A DNA stretch of 11,806 bases from contig JANNGZ010000366.1 of NCBI GenBank assembly GCA_031404155.1, forward strand, positions 1 to 11,806, read 5' to 3'. The notes below the pieces were generated by a model that ran no database searches, had not been told where the DNA came from, and saw only the letters and a list, made by a program, of their open reading frames with translations. Within the stretch, counting starts at the first letter, position 1. Each line of letters starts with the position of its first letter. The DNA is from JANNGZ01 sp031404155. Lineage in GTDB: Bacteria > Pseudomonadota > Gammaproteobacteria > Burkholderiales > Burkholderiaceae_C. The position numbers and the translations under genes are program-made. Below, piece after piece: positions 1-6,546 of this stretch.

Positions 1-1132
1 TGACCGGCAGCGTTGCGCTCAGCAGCCGCGACGGCGTGGCCGGGTCGTCGGCATCGGTCACCATCACCAACTGCAACTGCTGGCCCACCCGCCGTGCGTC
101 GATGCCCTCGACCTTGGGCGCGCCGGCCAGCAGGCGCACCCATTGCACGGCACCCTTGGCGTCGACGAGCCCGACCGCCGAGGCGACGCAGGCGCCGTCG
201 TTGTAGCTGTCATTGCCGGCCTCGGCCACCGCGCTGAAGAGCCAGCGGCCGCCATCCAGCGCCGCGCCGTCGGTGAAGCAAAGTGCCACGCCGTCGACGA
301 CACCGAGCGCCAGGCTCTGGCAGCGCCTGGCGTGCGGCGCAGGGCCGGCGCCGGCAAGCCAGGCCAGGGTGGCTGCGGCATCGAACACGATCGCCGCGTT
401 GCCCGAGTGGGGCTCGCGGCGCGGAGCCTCGCTCGGCGTCCCGGTGGCCTCATGAGCAAATGTGGCTTTGCCACTTTGCTCATACCCCCTCGGGGGGCGG
501 TCGACGTAGTCGTCGGCCTGGGGGCGCTCATGAGCAAATGTGGCTTTGCCACTTTGCTCATACCCCCTCGGGGGGCGGTCGACGTAGTCGTCGGCCTGGG
601 GGCGCTCTTCACCCGAAGCGCTCCCGCGCTGGAGCAGCACAAAGTCGGGGCCGCGAAAAAAACCGCCTTCGATGTTGAGCTCGGCGAAGCGTTTGTGCAG
701 CGGCTTGTACAGCGCCTCGAGGTCCACCAAGTTGACGCCATCCAGGCGGCCGTCGGCGCCGACCCGCATGCGCACACCCAGCTGGCGGTTCGGCCGCGAG
801 CCCGAGCCGAGCGCGAGCAGCGCGGCACCTTCGCGGGCGCCGGCCGTCGGCAACCGCACCAGGACTTCGAAGTCGGCCTTGCGCGCCTTGCGCTTCTTGA
901 GCTTCTTCGGCAGGTCGCCCGGCAAGAGGCGCAGCAGCTGCACCGGCGTCGAGGCCCGCGCGTCGAACATGCCGAGATGATGTTCGTCGTCGGCCACCGC
1001 AAAAAATCGGTCGTTGGCGAACACCAGACCACTGGCCGCACTCAGGTGCGGCTGGCCGCGCGGGTGGTCGCCGCAGGGCAAGTGCAGGTCACGCAGGTGC
1101 TGCGTGGGCAGCGGCGAGAGCAGGGGCTTCAT
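1..1132 (-). CDS. Uncharacterised beta-propeller-like protein, 3' end outside window, with two in-frame palindromic repeats
   Basis: Reading the minus strand from the ATG at 1132-1130 gives an uninterrupted frame of 377 codons to the window edge; the stop lies outside. The start is 5 bp after the stop of the upstream EipA-like gene, so the two are probably co-transcribed and translationally coupled; no clear ribosome binding site precedes this ATG. There is no signal peptide, so the protein is probably cytoplasmic. Blade-like stretches recur (near residue 32 'ASGLVFANDRFFAVADDEHH', later 'NAAIVFDAAATLAWLAG' and 'GAVQWVRLLAG'), suggesting a beta-propeller. From memory it resembles the uncharacterised DUF6929 proteins of Burkholderiales, which I could not verify. 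Codons 176-227 are exactly two copies of a 26-codon unit encoded by a palindromic DNA repeat, probably lengthening a surface loop. Function unknown. Confidence 0.75.
   Translation of the reverse strand, partial: MKPLLSPLPTQHLRDLHLPCGDHPRGQPHLSAASGLVFANDRFFAVADDEHHLGMFDARASTPVQLLRLLPGDLPKKLKKRKARKADFEVLVRLPTAGAREGAALLALGSGSRPNRQLGVRMRVGADGRLDGVNLVDLEALYKPLHKRFAELNIEGGFFRGPDFVLLQRGSASGEERPQADDYVDRPPRGYEQSGKATFAHERPQADDYVDRPPRGYEQSGKATFAHEATGTPSEAPRREPHSGNAAIVFDAAATLAWLAGAGPAPHARRCQSLALGVVDGVALCFTDGAALDGGRWLFSAVAEAGNDSYNDGACVASAVGLVDAKGAVQWVRLLAGAPKVEGIDARRVGQQLQLVMVTDADDPATPSRLLSATLPV
452..607 (-). repeat. Two tandem 78-bp palindromic (REP-like) repeats inside a coding region
   Basis: Two identical 78-bp units, 452-529 and 530-607. 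Each unit holds a long imperfect palindrome: ATGAGCAAA and TTTGCTCAT form a 9-bp outer stem, GTGGC and GCCAC form a 5-bp inner stem with a TTT loop, and one T is bulged. A C5/G5 palindrome and a GTCGAC segment follow. In the host gene's reading direction each unit adds 26 residues beginning ERPQADDYVDRPP and ending SGKATFAH. The 78-bp length is a multiple of three and four of the six frames lack a stop. The same element recurs in opposite orientation near 6547-6700, so it is dispersed in this genome. Confidence 0.93.
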
Positions 1133-1137
1133 GGCGG

Positions 1138-1728
1138 CTACAGCGGGTTCCAGCTCTTCTCGCGCCGGAAGTGCATGTAGCCCACGCTGGCACCGCTGCG
1201 CAGGCCCACGCCCAGGCGGATCGGCGCCACCACCACCGAGCCGCGGCGCACGTAGTTGATGCCGGCGCCGCCGATGAAATACAGGCTGCCGTCGACGCCG
1301 CCGAAACGCTGGTAGATGTCGGCCACCCGCGGCAGCTTGTAGACCAGCGCGAAGGTTTTGGCCACGTTGGCGCCGAAGTCGAAGCCGATCGACGGGCCGG
1401 CCCAGAACACGCGCCCGGTGCCACCGCTCTTCATCGTCAGGTGGCCCTCGCCATAACGCAGGCCCACGGTGACCGCCGCACTCGCTTCCTCGCCCTTGAT
1501 GTAGGCGTTGGGCTTGCCTTGCTCCTTGAACGCCTTTTCGATCACCTTGGCCAGGCCCTTGGTGGTGCTGCCGAAAAACTCGGTCACGTCCTTGGCGATC
1601 GTCTCTTCGTCGAAGGCCTTGGGTTCGTCGTCGGCGGCAAGCGCTGGCGTGAGACGCAGCGCGGGCAGGGCGACGCCAGCGCTTAGCGCGCCGGTGCGCA
1701 GGACGAGTTGGCGGCGGGTGAGGGTCAT
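1138..1728 (-). CDS. Exported DUF1134 (EipA-like) envelope protein
   Basis: The 196-residue protein starts with a Tat-type signal: TRRQLVL at residues 4-10, a hydrophobic stretch, then TPALAAD with likely cleavage after Ala31 or Ala32. The mature part matches the DUF1134 pattern I know: FFGSTTKGLAKVIEKAF, YIKGEEASAAVTVGLRYG, WAGPSIGFDFG, FGGVDGSLYFIGGAGINY and APIRLGVGLRSGASVGY. The family includes Brucella EipA, a small periplasmic beta-barrel protein needed for envelope integrity. A role in the envelope here is inferred from the family. The ATG at 1728 is preceded by CGGGAG at a 6-nt gap, a fair ribosome binding site. It is the first gene of an operon with the downstream propeller-like gene, and is divergent from plcP. 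It has no visible link to the phosphate genes. Confidence 0.85.
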   Translation of the reverse strand: MTLTRRQLVLRTGALSAGVALPALRLTPALAADDEPKAFDEETIAKDVTEFFGSTTKGLAKVIEKAFKEQGKPNAYIKGEEASAAVTVGLRYGEGHLTMKSGGTGRVFWAGPSIGFDFGANVAKTFALVYKLPRVADIYQRFGGVDGSLYFIGGAGINYVRRGSVVVAPIRLGVGLRSGASVGYMHFRREKSWNPL

Positions 1729-1865
1729 TTGCTACTCCCGGAGCTGGATGGCAAGCATGATGCCAGCGTGCGGGCCGCGCGCAAGGCCGCGCTGGCTTCG
1801 AGCGTCACCGCGTCGTCACGCGGCCGCCTTCCGCCCGTCACGGCCGCAGGCGAGCATTGGTGGCC
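1729..1865. other. Divergent intergenic region between eipA-like gene and plcP
   Basis: These 137 bases must hold promoters in both directions. On the plus side the Pho-box-like array at 1803-1842 dominates. For the minus-strand gene the only candidate I see is TTGCGC (1784-1779) and CATCAT (1762-1757), 16 bp apart, a weak sigma-70 match. An inverted repeat GCCAGCG (1762-1768) / CGCTGGC (1790-1796) with inner GGCC pairs could fold in the eipA-like leader RNA, but it overlaps the candidate promoter, so at most one reading is right. Confidence 0.35.
1803..1842 (+). promoter_or_regulatory. Pho-box-like array upstream of plcP-agt
   Basis: GTCA cores lie at 1804, 1815 and 1837, at spacings of 11 and 22 bp, so three of four consecutive 11-bp slots carry CGTCAC (1803, 1814, 1836); the slot at 1825 is degenerate (CGCCTT). 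The known PhoB site is a pair of CTGTCAT-like 7-mers with 4-bp spacers, i.e. an 11-bp period, read in the direction of transcription. The direction here fits plcP. The second base of each 7-mer is C or T-shifted relative to consensus, so this match is weaker than the one before ppk. Confidence 0.6.
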
Positions 1866-2825
1866 ATGCGACGCGATTTCACCAGCGACGGTGACCCCCC
1901 GGATCAGGACGACGACGCGCAAGACACACGCTCGCGGCTGCGCGTGCGCACCGCCTGGATCTCCGACATCCACCTCGGCACGCCCGGCTGCCAGGCCGAT
2001 GCACTGCTGCATTTCCTCAAACGCCTGGACTGCGACACGCTCTATCTGGTCGGCGACATCATCGACGGCTGGCAGTTGCGCCGCTCGTGGTACTGGCCGC
2101 AGGCGCACAACGACGTGGTGCAGAAGCTGCTGCGCAAGGCGCGCAAGGGCACGCGCGTGATCTTCGTGCCGGGCAACCATGACGAGTTCGCGCGCAAGTA
2201 TGTGGCGCACAACTTCGGCGGCGTGGATGTGGTGGACGACCCGGTGCACGTCACCGCCGACGGGCGGCGCCTGTGGGTCACCCATGGCGACCTGTTCGAC
2301 GGCGTGATCCAGTGTGCCAACTGGCTGGCCCATGTCGGCGACTCGCTCTACGGCTTCACGCTGCGCTTGAACCGGCATCTGAATTCGCTGCGCGCGCGCC
2401 TGGGCCTGCCGTACTGGAGCCTGAGCCGCTACCTGAAGCTCAAGGTCAAACGTGCGGTGAGCTATGTCAGCGACTTCGAAGTCGCGGTGGCGCGCGAGGC
2501 GCGCCGGCGCGGCGTGGACGGCGTGGTGTGTGGGCATATCCACCATGCCGAGCTGAGAATGATCGACGGCGTGCTTTACGCCAACGACGGCGACTGGGTG
2601 GAGAGCCTGACCGCGCTGGTCGAGCATGGCGATGGCCGGCTCGAGATCATCGACGCCTCCCAGGCCGTTTGGCAGGCGCCGGCGGTGGCGCTGCGTCCGG
2701 CGTCGGCGCTGCCCGGGAGGCGCTTGGAGCCCGGCCGTCTGCCGGTGCCGGTGCTGCTGTCGGATATGGCCTGCGTGGACCGCCTGGCGCCCGTCACGCC
2801 ACAGACCGCGGGAGAAGGCCGATGA
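1866..2825 (+). CDS. plcP: PlcP-type metallophosphoesterase (phospholipase C; COG2908 family)
   Basis: The calcineurin-like metal site is complete: SDIHLG (Asp34, His36), GDIIDGW (Asp64), GNHDEF (Asn104, His105), HGD (His140) and GHIHH (His224, His226). It belongs to the COG2908 family, often named UDP-2,3-diacylglucosamine diphosphatase. However, true LpxH carries GNRD where this has GNHD, is shorter (about 240 residues), and does not normally sit beside a glycosyltransferase. The WYWPQAHNDVVQKLLRKARKG stretch and the neighbour fit PlcP, the Mn-dependent phospholipase C of Sinorhizobium that releases diacylglycerol from phospholipids under phosphate starvation. The stop overlaps the agt start (ATGA). 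Start is uncertain: TTG 1857, GTG 1860 and ATG 1866 are in frame, and GTG 1944 would remove an acidic, disordered-looking 26-residue leader. I chose ATG 1866 (319 residues). LPS lipid A synthesis remains the alternative role. Confidence 0.72.
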   Translation: MRRDFTSDGDPPDQDDDAQDTRSRLRVRTAWISDIHLGTPGCQADALLHFLKRLDCDTLYLVGDIIDGWQLRRSWYWPQAHNDVVQKLLRKARKGTRVIFVPGNHDEFARKYVAHNFGGVDVVDDPVHVTADGRRLWVTHGDLFDGVIQCANWLAHVGDSLYGFTLRLNRHLNSLRARLGLPYWSLSRYLKLKVKRAVSYVSDFEVAVAREARRRGVDGVVCGHIHHAELRMIDGVLYANDGDWVESLTALVEHGDGRLEIIDASQAVWQAPAVALRPASALPGRRLEPGRLPVPVLLSDMACVDRLAPVTPQTAGEGR

Positions 2826-3922
2826 GCCTTGGACAACGCATCCTGATCGTCACCGACGCGTGGCGGCCACAGGTCAACGGGGTGGTCACGACGCTGGTGG
2901 AACTGGTGGCGGGTATCGAGGCGGCGGGGCACCGGGTGTCGATCATCGAGCCGAGCGGCTTCAGGCGTTTCCCTTGCCCGGGCTACAACGAGATCGAACT
3001 CGCCTGGCGCCCTGGGGCGCGTGTCGCTCAGGCCATCGACACCTTCGCGCCCGACGCCATCCACATCGCCACCGAAGGCCCGCTCGGCAGTGCCGCACGG
3101 CGGTATTGTTTGCGGCGTGGCTTGAATTTCACCACCGCGTTCCATACCCGGTTCCCCGACATCCTGAGCCAGGCGCTGCACCTGCCCAACGCGTGGGGCT
3201 ACGCCTGGTTCCGCCGCTTTCATGCGCCGTCGTCTGGCGTCATGGTGCCAACCGCCGGCATGGCCGACATCCTCTACGACCATGGCTTTGTGAACCTGCG
3301 GCGCTGGTCGCATGGGGTGGACCTGTCGCTGTTCCGCCCCGACGCGGATGCGCGCGACGCGTGCGAGCTGCCACGCCCGCTCTGGCTCTACGTGGGCCGG
3401 GTGTCCTACGAGAAGAACCTCGCCGCCTTCCTGAAGCTGGATCTGCCCGGCAGCAAGCTGGTCTACGGCGTCGGCCCCTTGCTCGAGCGCTACCGGCGCG
3501 AGTACCCGCAGGTGCACTGGCGTGGTGTGGTGCCGCGGCCCGAACTGGTGCGGGTCTACAGCGCGGCGGACGTGTTCGTGTTCCCCAGCCGCAGCGAAAC
3601 CTTTGGCCTGGTGATGCTCGAAGCCATGGCTTGCGGCACGCCGGTGGCCGCGTACCCGGTGGCCGGGCCGCTGGATGTGGTGGGCCCGGCGGGCCTGGAC
3701 CGCGGCCTGAACCCAGGAAGCGAAGGCCCCGCTGGCGGTGTGCTCGACGAGGACCTGCGTGCCGCCGCGCTGCGCGCGCTGGAGTTGCCGCGGGCCGGCG
3801 CGCTGGAGCGCGCGCGCAACTTCGACTGGCATGCGGTGTGCGACCAGTTCCTGTCTTTTCTGGTGCCCGCACGGGTGCAGAGCGTTCACCCCTGTCACGC
3901 TGCTGTCGCAAAAACGTCATAG
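2822..3922 (+). CDS. agt: GT4-family glycosyltransferase, probable Agt-type glycolipid synthase
   Basis: 366 residues with a GT-B fold signature. The N-terminus ILIVTDAWRPQVNGVVTTL is the donor/acceptor loop typical of the SqdX/MgtA/Agt group. YVGRVSYEKNL begins the second domain, and SRSETFGLVMLEAMACGTPV carries the E-x7-E pair (Glu259, Glu267) that binds the nucleotide sugar. No transmembrane segment is seen, so it is probably a peripheral membrane enzyme. Agrobacterium Agt makes glucosyl- or glucuronosyl-diacylglycerol when phosphate is short, using diacylglycerol supplied by PlcP; the 4-bp overlap with plcP supports the same pathway here. The sugar used cannot be read from sequence; GDP-mannose-dependent transfer is the main alternative. 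The last 10 or so codons coincide with a Pho box for ppk, so the C-terminal tail is shaped by regulatory DNA. The upstream frame is open back to 2273 but overlaps plcP, so ATG 2822 is chosen. Confidence 0.75.
   Translation: MSLGQRILIVTDAWRPQVNGVVTTLVELVAGIEAAGHRVSIIEPSGFRRFPCPGYNEIELAWRPGARVAQAIDTFAPDAIHIATEGPLGSAARRYCLRRGLNFTTAFHTRFPDILSQALHLPNAWGYAWFRRFHAPSSGVMVPTAGMADILYDHGFVNLRRWSHGVDLSLFRPDADARDACELPRPLWLYVGRVSYEKNLAAFLKLDLPGSKLVYGVGPLLERYRREYPQVHWRGVVPRPELVRVYSAADVFVFPSRSETFGLVMLEAMACGTPVAAYPVAGPLDVVGPAGLDRGLNPGSEGPAGGVLDEDLRAAALRALELPRAGALERARNFDWHAVCDQFLSFLVPARVQSVHPCHAAVAKTS
3892..3920 (+). promoter_or_regulatory. Pho box (three 7-mers on an 11-bp period) upstream of ppk
   Basis: CTGTCAC (3892-3898), CTGTCGC (3903-3909) and ACGTCAT (3914-3920) are separated by GCTG and AAAA. 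The 7-mer, the 4-bp spacers and an A-rich spacer match the PhoB consensus closely. The site lies inside the last codons of agt; its final T is the first base of the agt TAG stop. A poor -10 candidate, CATAGG (3918-3923), is suitably spaced if the first two units form the functional box. Confidence 0.8.
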
Positions 3923-3931
3923 GCTGCGGCG

Positions 3932-6058
3932 ATGACCGACGACCTCGCCGCCGCGGGGGTGCCTGCGCCCGCACCGGCCACGCTCCCCGCCCCGCTCGTT
4001 TTGCTGTCGCGCGAGCGGGCGATTCTGGAGTTCAACCGCCGCGTGCTGGCGCAGGCGCTGCGCGAGGACGTGCCGCTGCTTGAGCGCCTGCGTTACGTGA
4101 CCATCGTGTCGTCGAACCTGGACGAGTTTTTCGAGGTGCGCTTTGCCGACGTGGTGGCGGCGGTGCGCAAGGCCGGCAGCGATGCCTCCAGCGCCGAGCT
4201 GCGTTCGGTGGCCGCCGAAGTGCACGCACTGATCGACGAGCAGTACCGGGTCTTCAACGACGAGGTGATGCCGGCGCTGCGCGGCGAGGGCATCGAGGTG
4301 GTCAACCATGCCGCGCGCACCGAGGTGCAGCGGCGCTGGGTAGCAGATTTCTTCGAGGCGCAGGTGCGCCCGCTGCTGGTGCCGGTGGGGCTGGACCCGG
4401 CGCACCCGTTTCCGCAGGTGGCCAACAAGAGCCTGAACTTCATCGCGCGCCTGGGCGGGCGCGATGCGTTCGGGCGCGAGAACTCGATTGCCATCGTCAA
4501 GGTGCCGCGGGTGCTGCCGCGGGTGATCCGCCTGCCCGACGAGCTGTGTGGCCGCGGGCGCCAAGGCTTCGTGCTGCTGTCCAGCGTGATCCGCGCGCAC
4601 CTGGCCGAGCTTTTCCTCGGCCGCAGCGTGGAGTCGTTCTCGCAGTTCCGGGTCACCCGCGATTCCGACCTCGAGGTCGACGAGGACGAAGTGACCAACC
4701 TGCGCCAGGCGCTGCGCAGCAGCCTCAGTACGCGCCACTACGGCGAGGCGGTGCGGCTGGAGGTGGTGAACACCTGCCCGGGCGATTTGTGGCAGTTTCT
4801 GCTCGAACAGTTCGGCTTGCCGGAGGCGGCGCTGTACCGGGTCAACGGGCCGGTGAACCTGGTGCGGCTGGAGCAACTGATCGACCAGGCGGATGCCGAG
4901 GGCCTGCGCTTTCCGAGCTACCAGCCGGCCTTGCCGAGCCGGCGGCTGCCGCCCGGACAGCCGATCTTCGAGCGCCTGCGTGAGGGCGACGTGATGCTGC
5001 ACCACCCTTTCGAGAGCTTCGAGCCGGTGCTGCAGTTCCTGCGCGAGGCGGTGCACGACCCCGACGTGCTGGCGATCAAGCAGACCATCTACCGCACCGG
5101 CAGCCAGAGCCAGCTGATGGAGTTGCTGATCGAGGCCGCGCGGCGCGGCAAGGAAGTGACCGTGGTGGTGGAGCTGAAGGCGCGCTTCGACGAAGAGGCC
5201 AACATCAACTGGGCCGAGCGGCTGGAGGCGGTGGGTGCGCAGGTGGTGTACGGCATCGTCGGCCTGAAGACCCATGCCAAGCTGCTGCTGGTGACGCGGC
5301 GTGAAGGCCGCGGCGGCCGGCCACCGCGCCGCCTGCCGGGTACGGTGCTCAGACGCTACCTTCACCTGTCCACCGGCAACTACAACCCGAAGACCGCACG
5401 CCTGTACACCGACATCGGCTTCCTCACCGCCGACGCCGACATCGCCGCCGATGCCGACGCGGTGTTCCAGCAACTGGCAAGCCTGGTGAAGGTGAAGCCG
5501 CCGCGCCACCTGCTCACCGCGCCGTTTGTGCTGCACCGGCGCCTGCTTCGGCATATCGCTCAGGTGGAGGAGGCGGCCAGCGCCGGTGCGCCGGCGCGCA
5601 TCGTGGCCAAGCTCAATGCCTTGACCGACGCGGCGCTCATCAACGCCCTGGTGCGCGCGGCGCAAGCCGGTGCGAGCATCGACCTGGTGGTGCGCGGCGC
5701 CTGCTTGCTGCCTCCCGGCGTGCCGGGCCATACCGAGCGCATCCGGGTGCGCTCGGTGGTCGGGCGCTTCCTCGAACACACCCGGGTGATGTATTTCCGC
5801 TGGGGCAAGAGTGAGGACGATGAGGCCCTGTTGCTCAGCAGTGCGGACTGGATGAGCCGCAACATGTTCGGCCGTGTCGAGCTGGCCTGGCCGGTTCGCG
5901 ACGCGGCCTTGCGCCAGCGCGTGATCGACGAATGCCTGGTGCCCTACCTGCATGACCGGCGCGACTCGTTCGAGCAGCGCGCCGACGGCAGCTACGCACG
6001 TGTCAGCGTCGACGGCGTCAGCGCACAGCACGCGCTGATGCGGCGCTTCGGCGGCTGA
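3932..6058 (+). CDS. ppk: Polyphosphate kinase 1
   Basis: 708 residues, the normal size for PPK1, which reversibly polymerises the gamma-phosphate of ATP into polyphosphate. Visible landmarks are EFNRRVLAQA and SSNLDEFFEVR near the N-terminus, LHHPFESFEPVLQFLREAV mid-protein, AIKQTIYRTG, and the two phospholipase-D-like histidine motifs KTHAKLLLV (His448) and LHLSTGNYNPKTARLYTDIGF (His478), equivalent to E. coli His435 and His454. The gap between the histidines is 30 residues against 19 in E. coli; an Arg/Pro/Gly-rich stretch at about 459-471 accounts for the difference. The first 24 residues are Ala/Pro-rich and not conserved, so GTG 3959 is an alternative start. The gene begins 9 bp after agt, with a Pho box overlapping the agt end. 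No ribosome binding site precedes the ATG. The SixA-like gene follows after 23 bp. Confidence 0.96.
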   Translation: MTDDLAAAGVPAPAPATLPAPLVLLSRERAILEFNRRVLAQALREDVPLLERLRYVTIVSSNLDEFFEVRFADVVAAVRKAGSDASSAELRSVAAEVHALIDEQYRVFNDEVMPALRGEGIEVVNHAARTEVQRRWVADFFEAQVRPLLVPVGLDPAHPFPQVANKSLNFIARLGGRDAFGRENSIAIVKVPRVLPRVIRLPDELCGRGRQGFVLLSSVIRAHLAELFLGRSVESFSQFRVTRDSDLEVDEDEVTNLRQALRSSLSTRHYGEAVRLEVVNTCPGDLWQFLLEQFGLPEAALYRVNGPVNLVRLEQLIDQADAEGLRFPSYQPALPSRRLPPGQPIFERLREGDVMLHHPFESFEPVLQFLREAVHDPDVLAIKQTIYRTGSQSQLMELLIEAARRGKEVTVVVELKARFDEEANINWAERLEAVGAQVVYGIVGLKTHAKLLLVTRREGRGGRPPRRLPGTVLRRYLHLSTGNYNPKTARLYTDIGFLTADADIAADADAVFQQLASLVKVKPPRHLLTAPFVLHRRLLRHIAQVEEAASAGAPARIVAKLNALTDAALINALVRAAQAGASIDLVVRGACLLPPGVPGHTERIRVRSVVGRFLEHTRVMYFRWGKSEDDEALLLSSADWMSRNMFGRVELAWPVRDAALRQRVIDECLVPYLHDRRDSFEQRADGSYARVSVDGVSAQHALMRRFGG

Positions 6059-6081
6059 CCGGGCGCGCGGGAGCCAACCGG

Positions 6082-6546
6082 GTGGACCTGATCCTGTGGC
6101 GCCATGCCGACGCCTTCGAGATGCGCGAGGTCGACAACGACATGGACCGCGCGCTCTCGCCCAAGGGTGAGCGGCAAGCGCGGCGCATGGCCGAGTGGCT
6201 GAACCAGGTGTTGCCCGCCACCACGCGTGTGCTGGTGAGCCCGGCGCGCCGCTGCCAGCAGACCGCGCAGGCGCTGGAGCGCAAGTTCAAGACCGTGGCC
6301 GCGCTGGGCCCCGAGGGCGACGCGGAAAGCCTGCTCGCCGCGAGCCGCTGGCCCGACGCCAAGGAGCCCGCACTGCTGATCGGCCATCAACCCACGCTCG
6401 GCCTGGCCGCAGCCTATTTGATGTCGGGTGGCGCGCTGCAACCCTGGACCATTCGCAAGGGCGCGGTGTGGTGGCTGCGCAGCCGCGAGCGTGAGGCGCT
6501 GGGCCAGGTGGTGCTGGTGGCGGTGCGCGCGCCCGAACAGGTCTGA
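6082..6546 (+). CDS. SixA-like histidine phosphatase
   Basis: A 154-residue single-domain member of the histidine phosphatase (phosphoglycerate mutase-like) superfamily. The N-terminal motif is LWRHADA with nucleophile His8; SPARRCQQTAQAL supplies the phosphate-binding arginine, and LLIGHQPTLG holds the second His (His102). Length and layout match SixA, which dephosphorylates phosphohistidine on signalling or phosphotransferase proteins; the substrate here is unknown. The start is GTG 6082, supported by GGGAG at 6069-6073 (8-nt gap). It is 23 bp behind ppk and convergent with ppx, so it is probably co-transcribed with ppk. A role in polyphosphate or phosphate signalling is inferred from position only. 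The stop TGA is immediately followed by a palindromic repeat whose internal junction copy also reads TGAGAGCGCC, so the stop codon may have come from the repeat. Confidence 0.85.
   Translation: MDLILWRHADAFEMREVDNDMDRALSPKGERQARRMAEWLNQVLPATTRVLVSPARRCQQTAQALERKFKTVAALGPEGDAESLLAASRWPDAKEPALLIGHQPTLGLAAAYLMSGGALQPWTIRKGAVWWLRSREREALGQVVLVAVRAPEQV

Noticed and set aside
452..607. Possible CRISPR array or small membrane peptide genes starting ATGAGCAAATG in the repeat units
   Set aside because: Units are directly adjacent without spacers, so not CRISPR. The peptide frames exist only because the repeat is stop-poor, and they have no ribosome binding site.
64..1041. 325-residue minus-strand reading frame and 345-residue plus-strand frame over the left-edge gene
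   Set aside because: Both are shadows: composition is Arg/Ala/Ser/Cys-rich and low in family-like motifs, while the minus frame from 1132 gives coherent protein sequence and follows the upstream gene by 5 bp.
2273..2821. Upstream extension of the agt frame
   Set aside because: It overlaps plcP in another frame and is Arg/Ala/Gly-rich; the GT4 N-terminal motif begins directly after ATG 2822.
3917..6031. 704-residue minus-strand open frame opposite ppk
   Set aside because: Antisense frame kept open by high GC; it is His/Gln/Ala-rich, has no recognisable motif, and ppk is unmistakable on the other strand.
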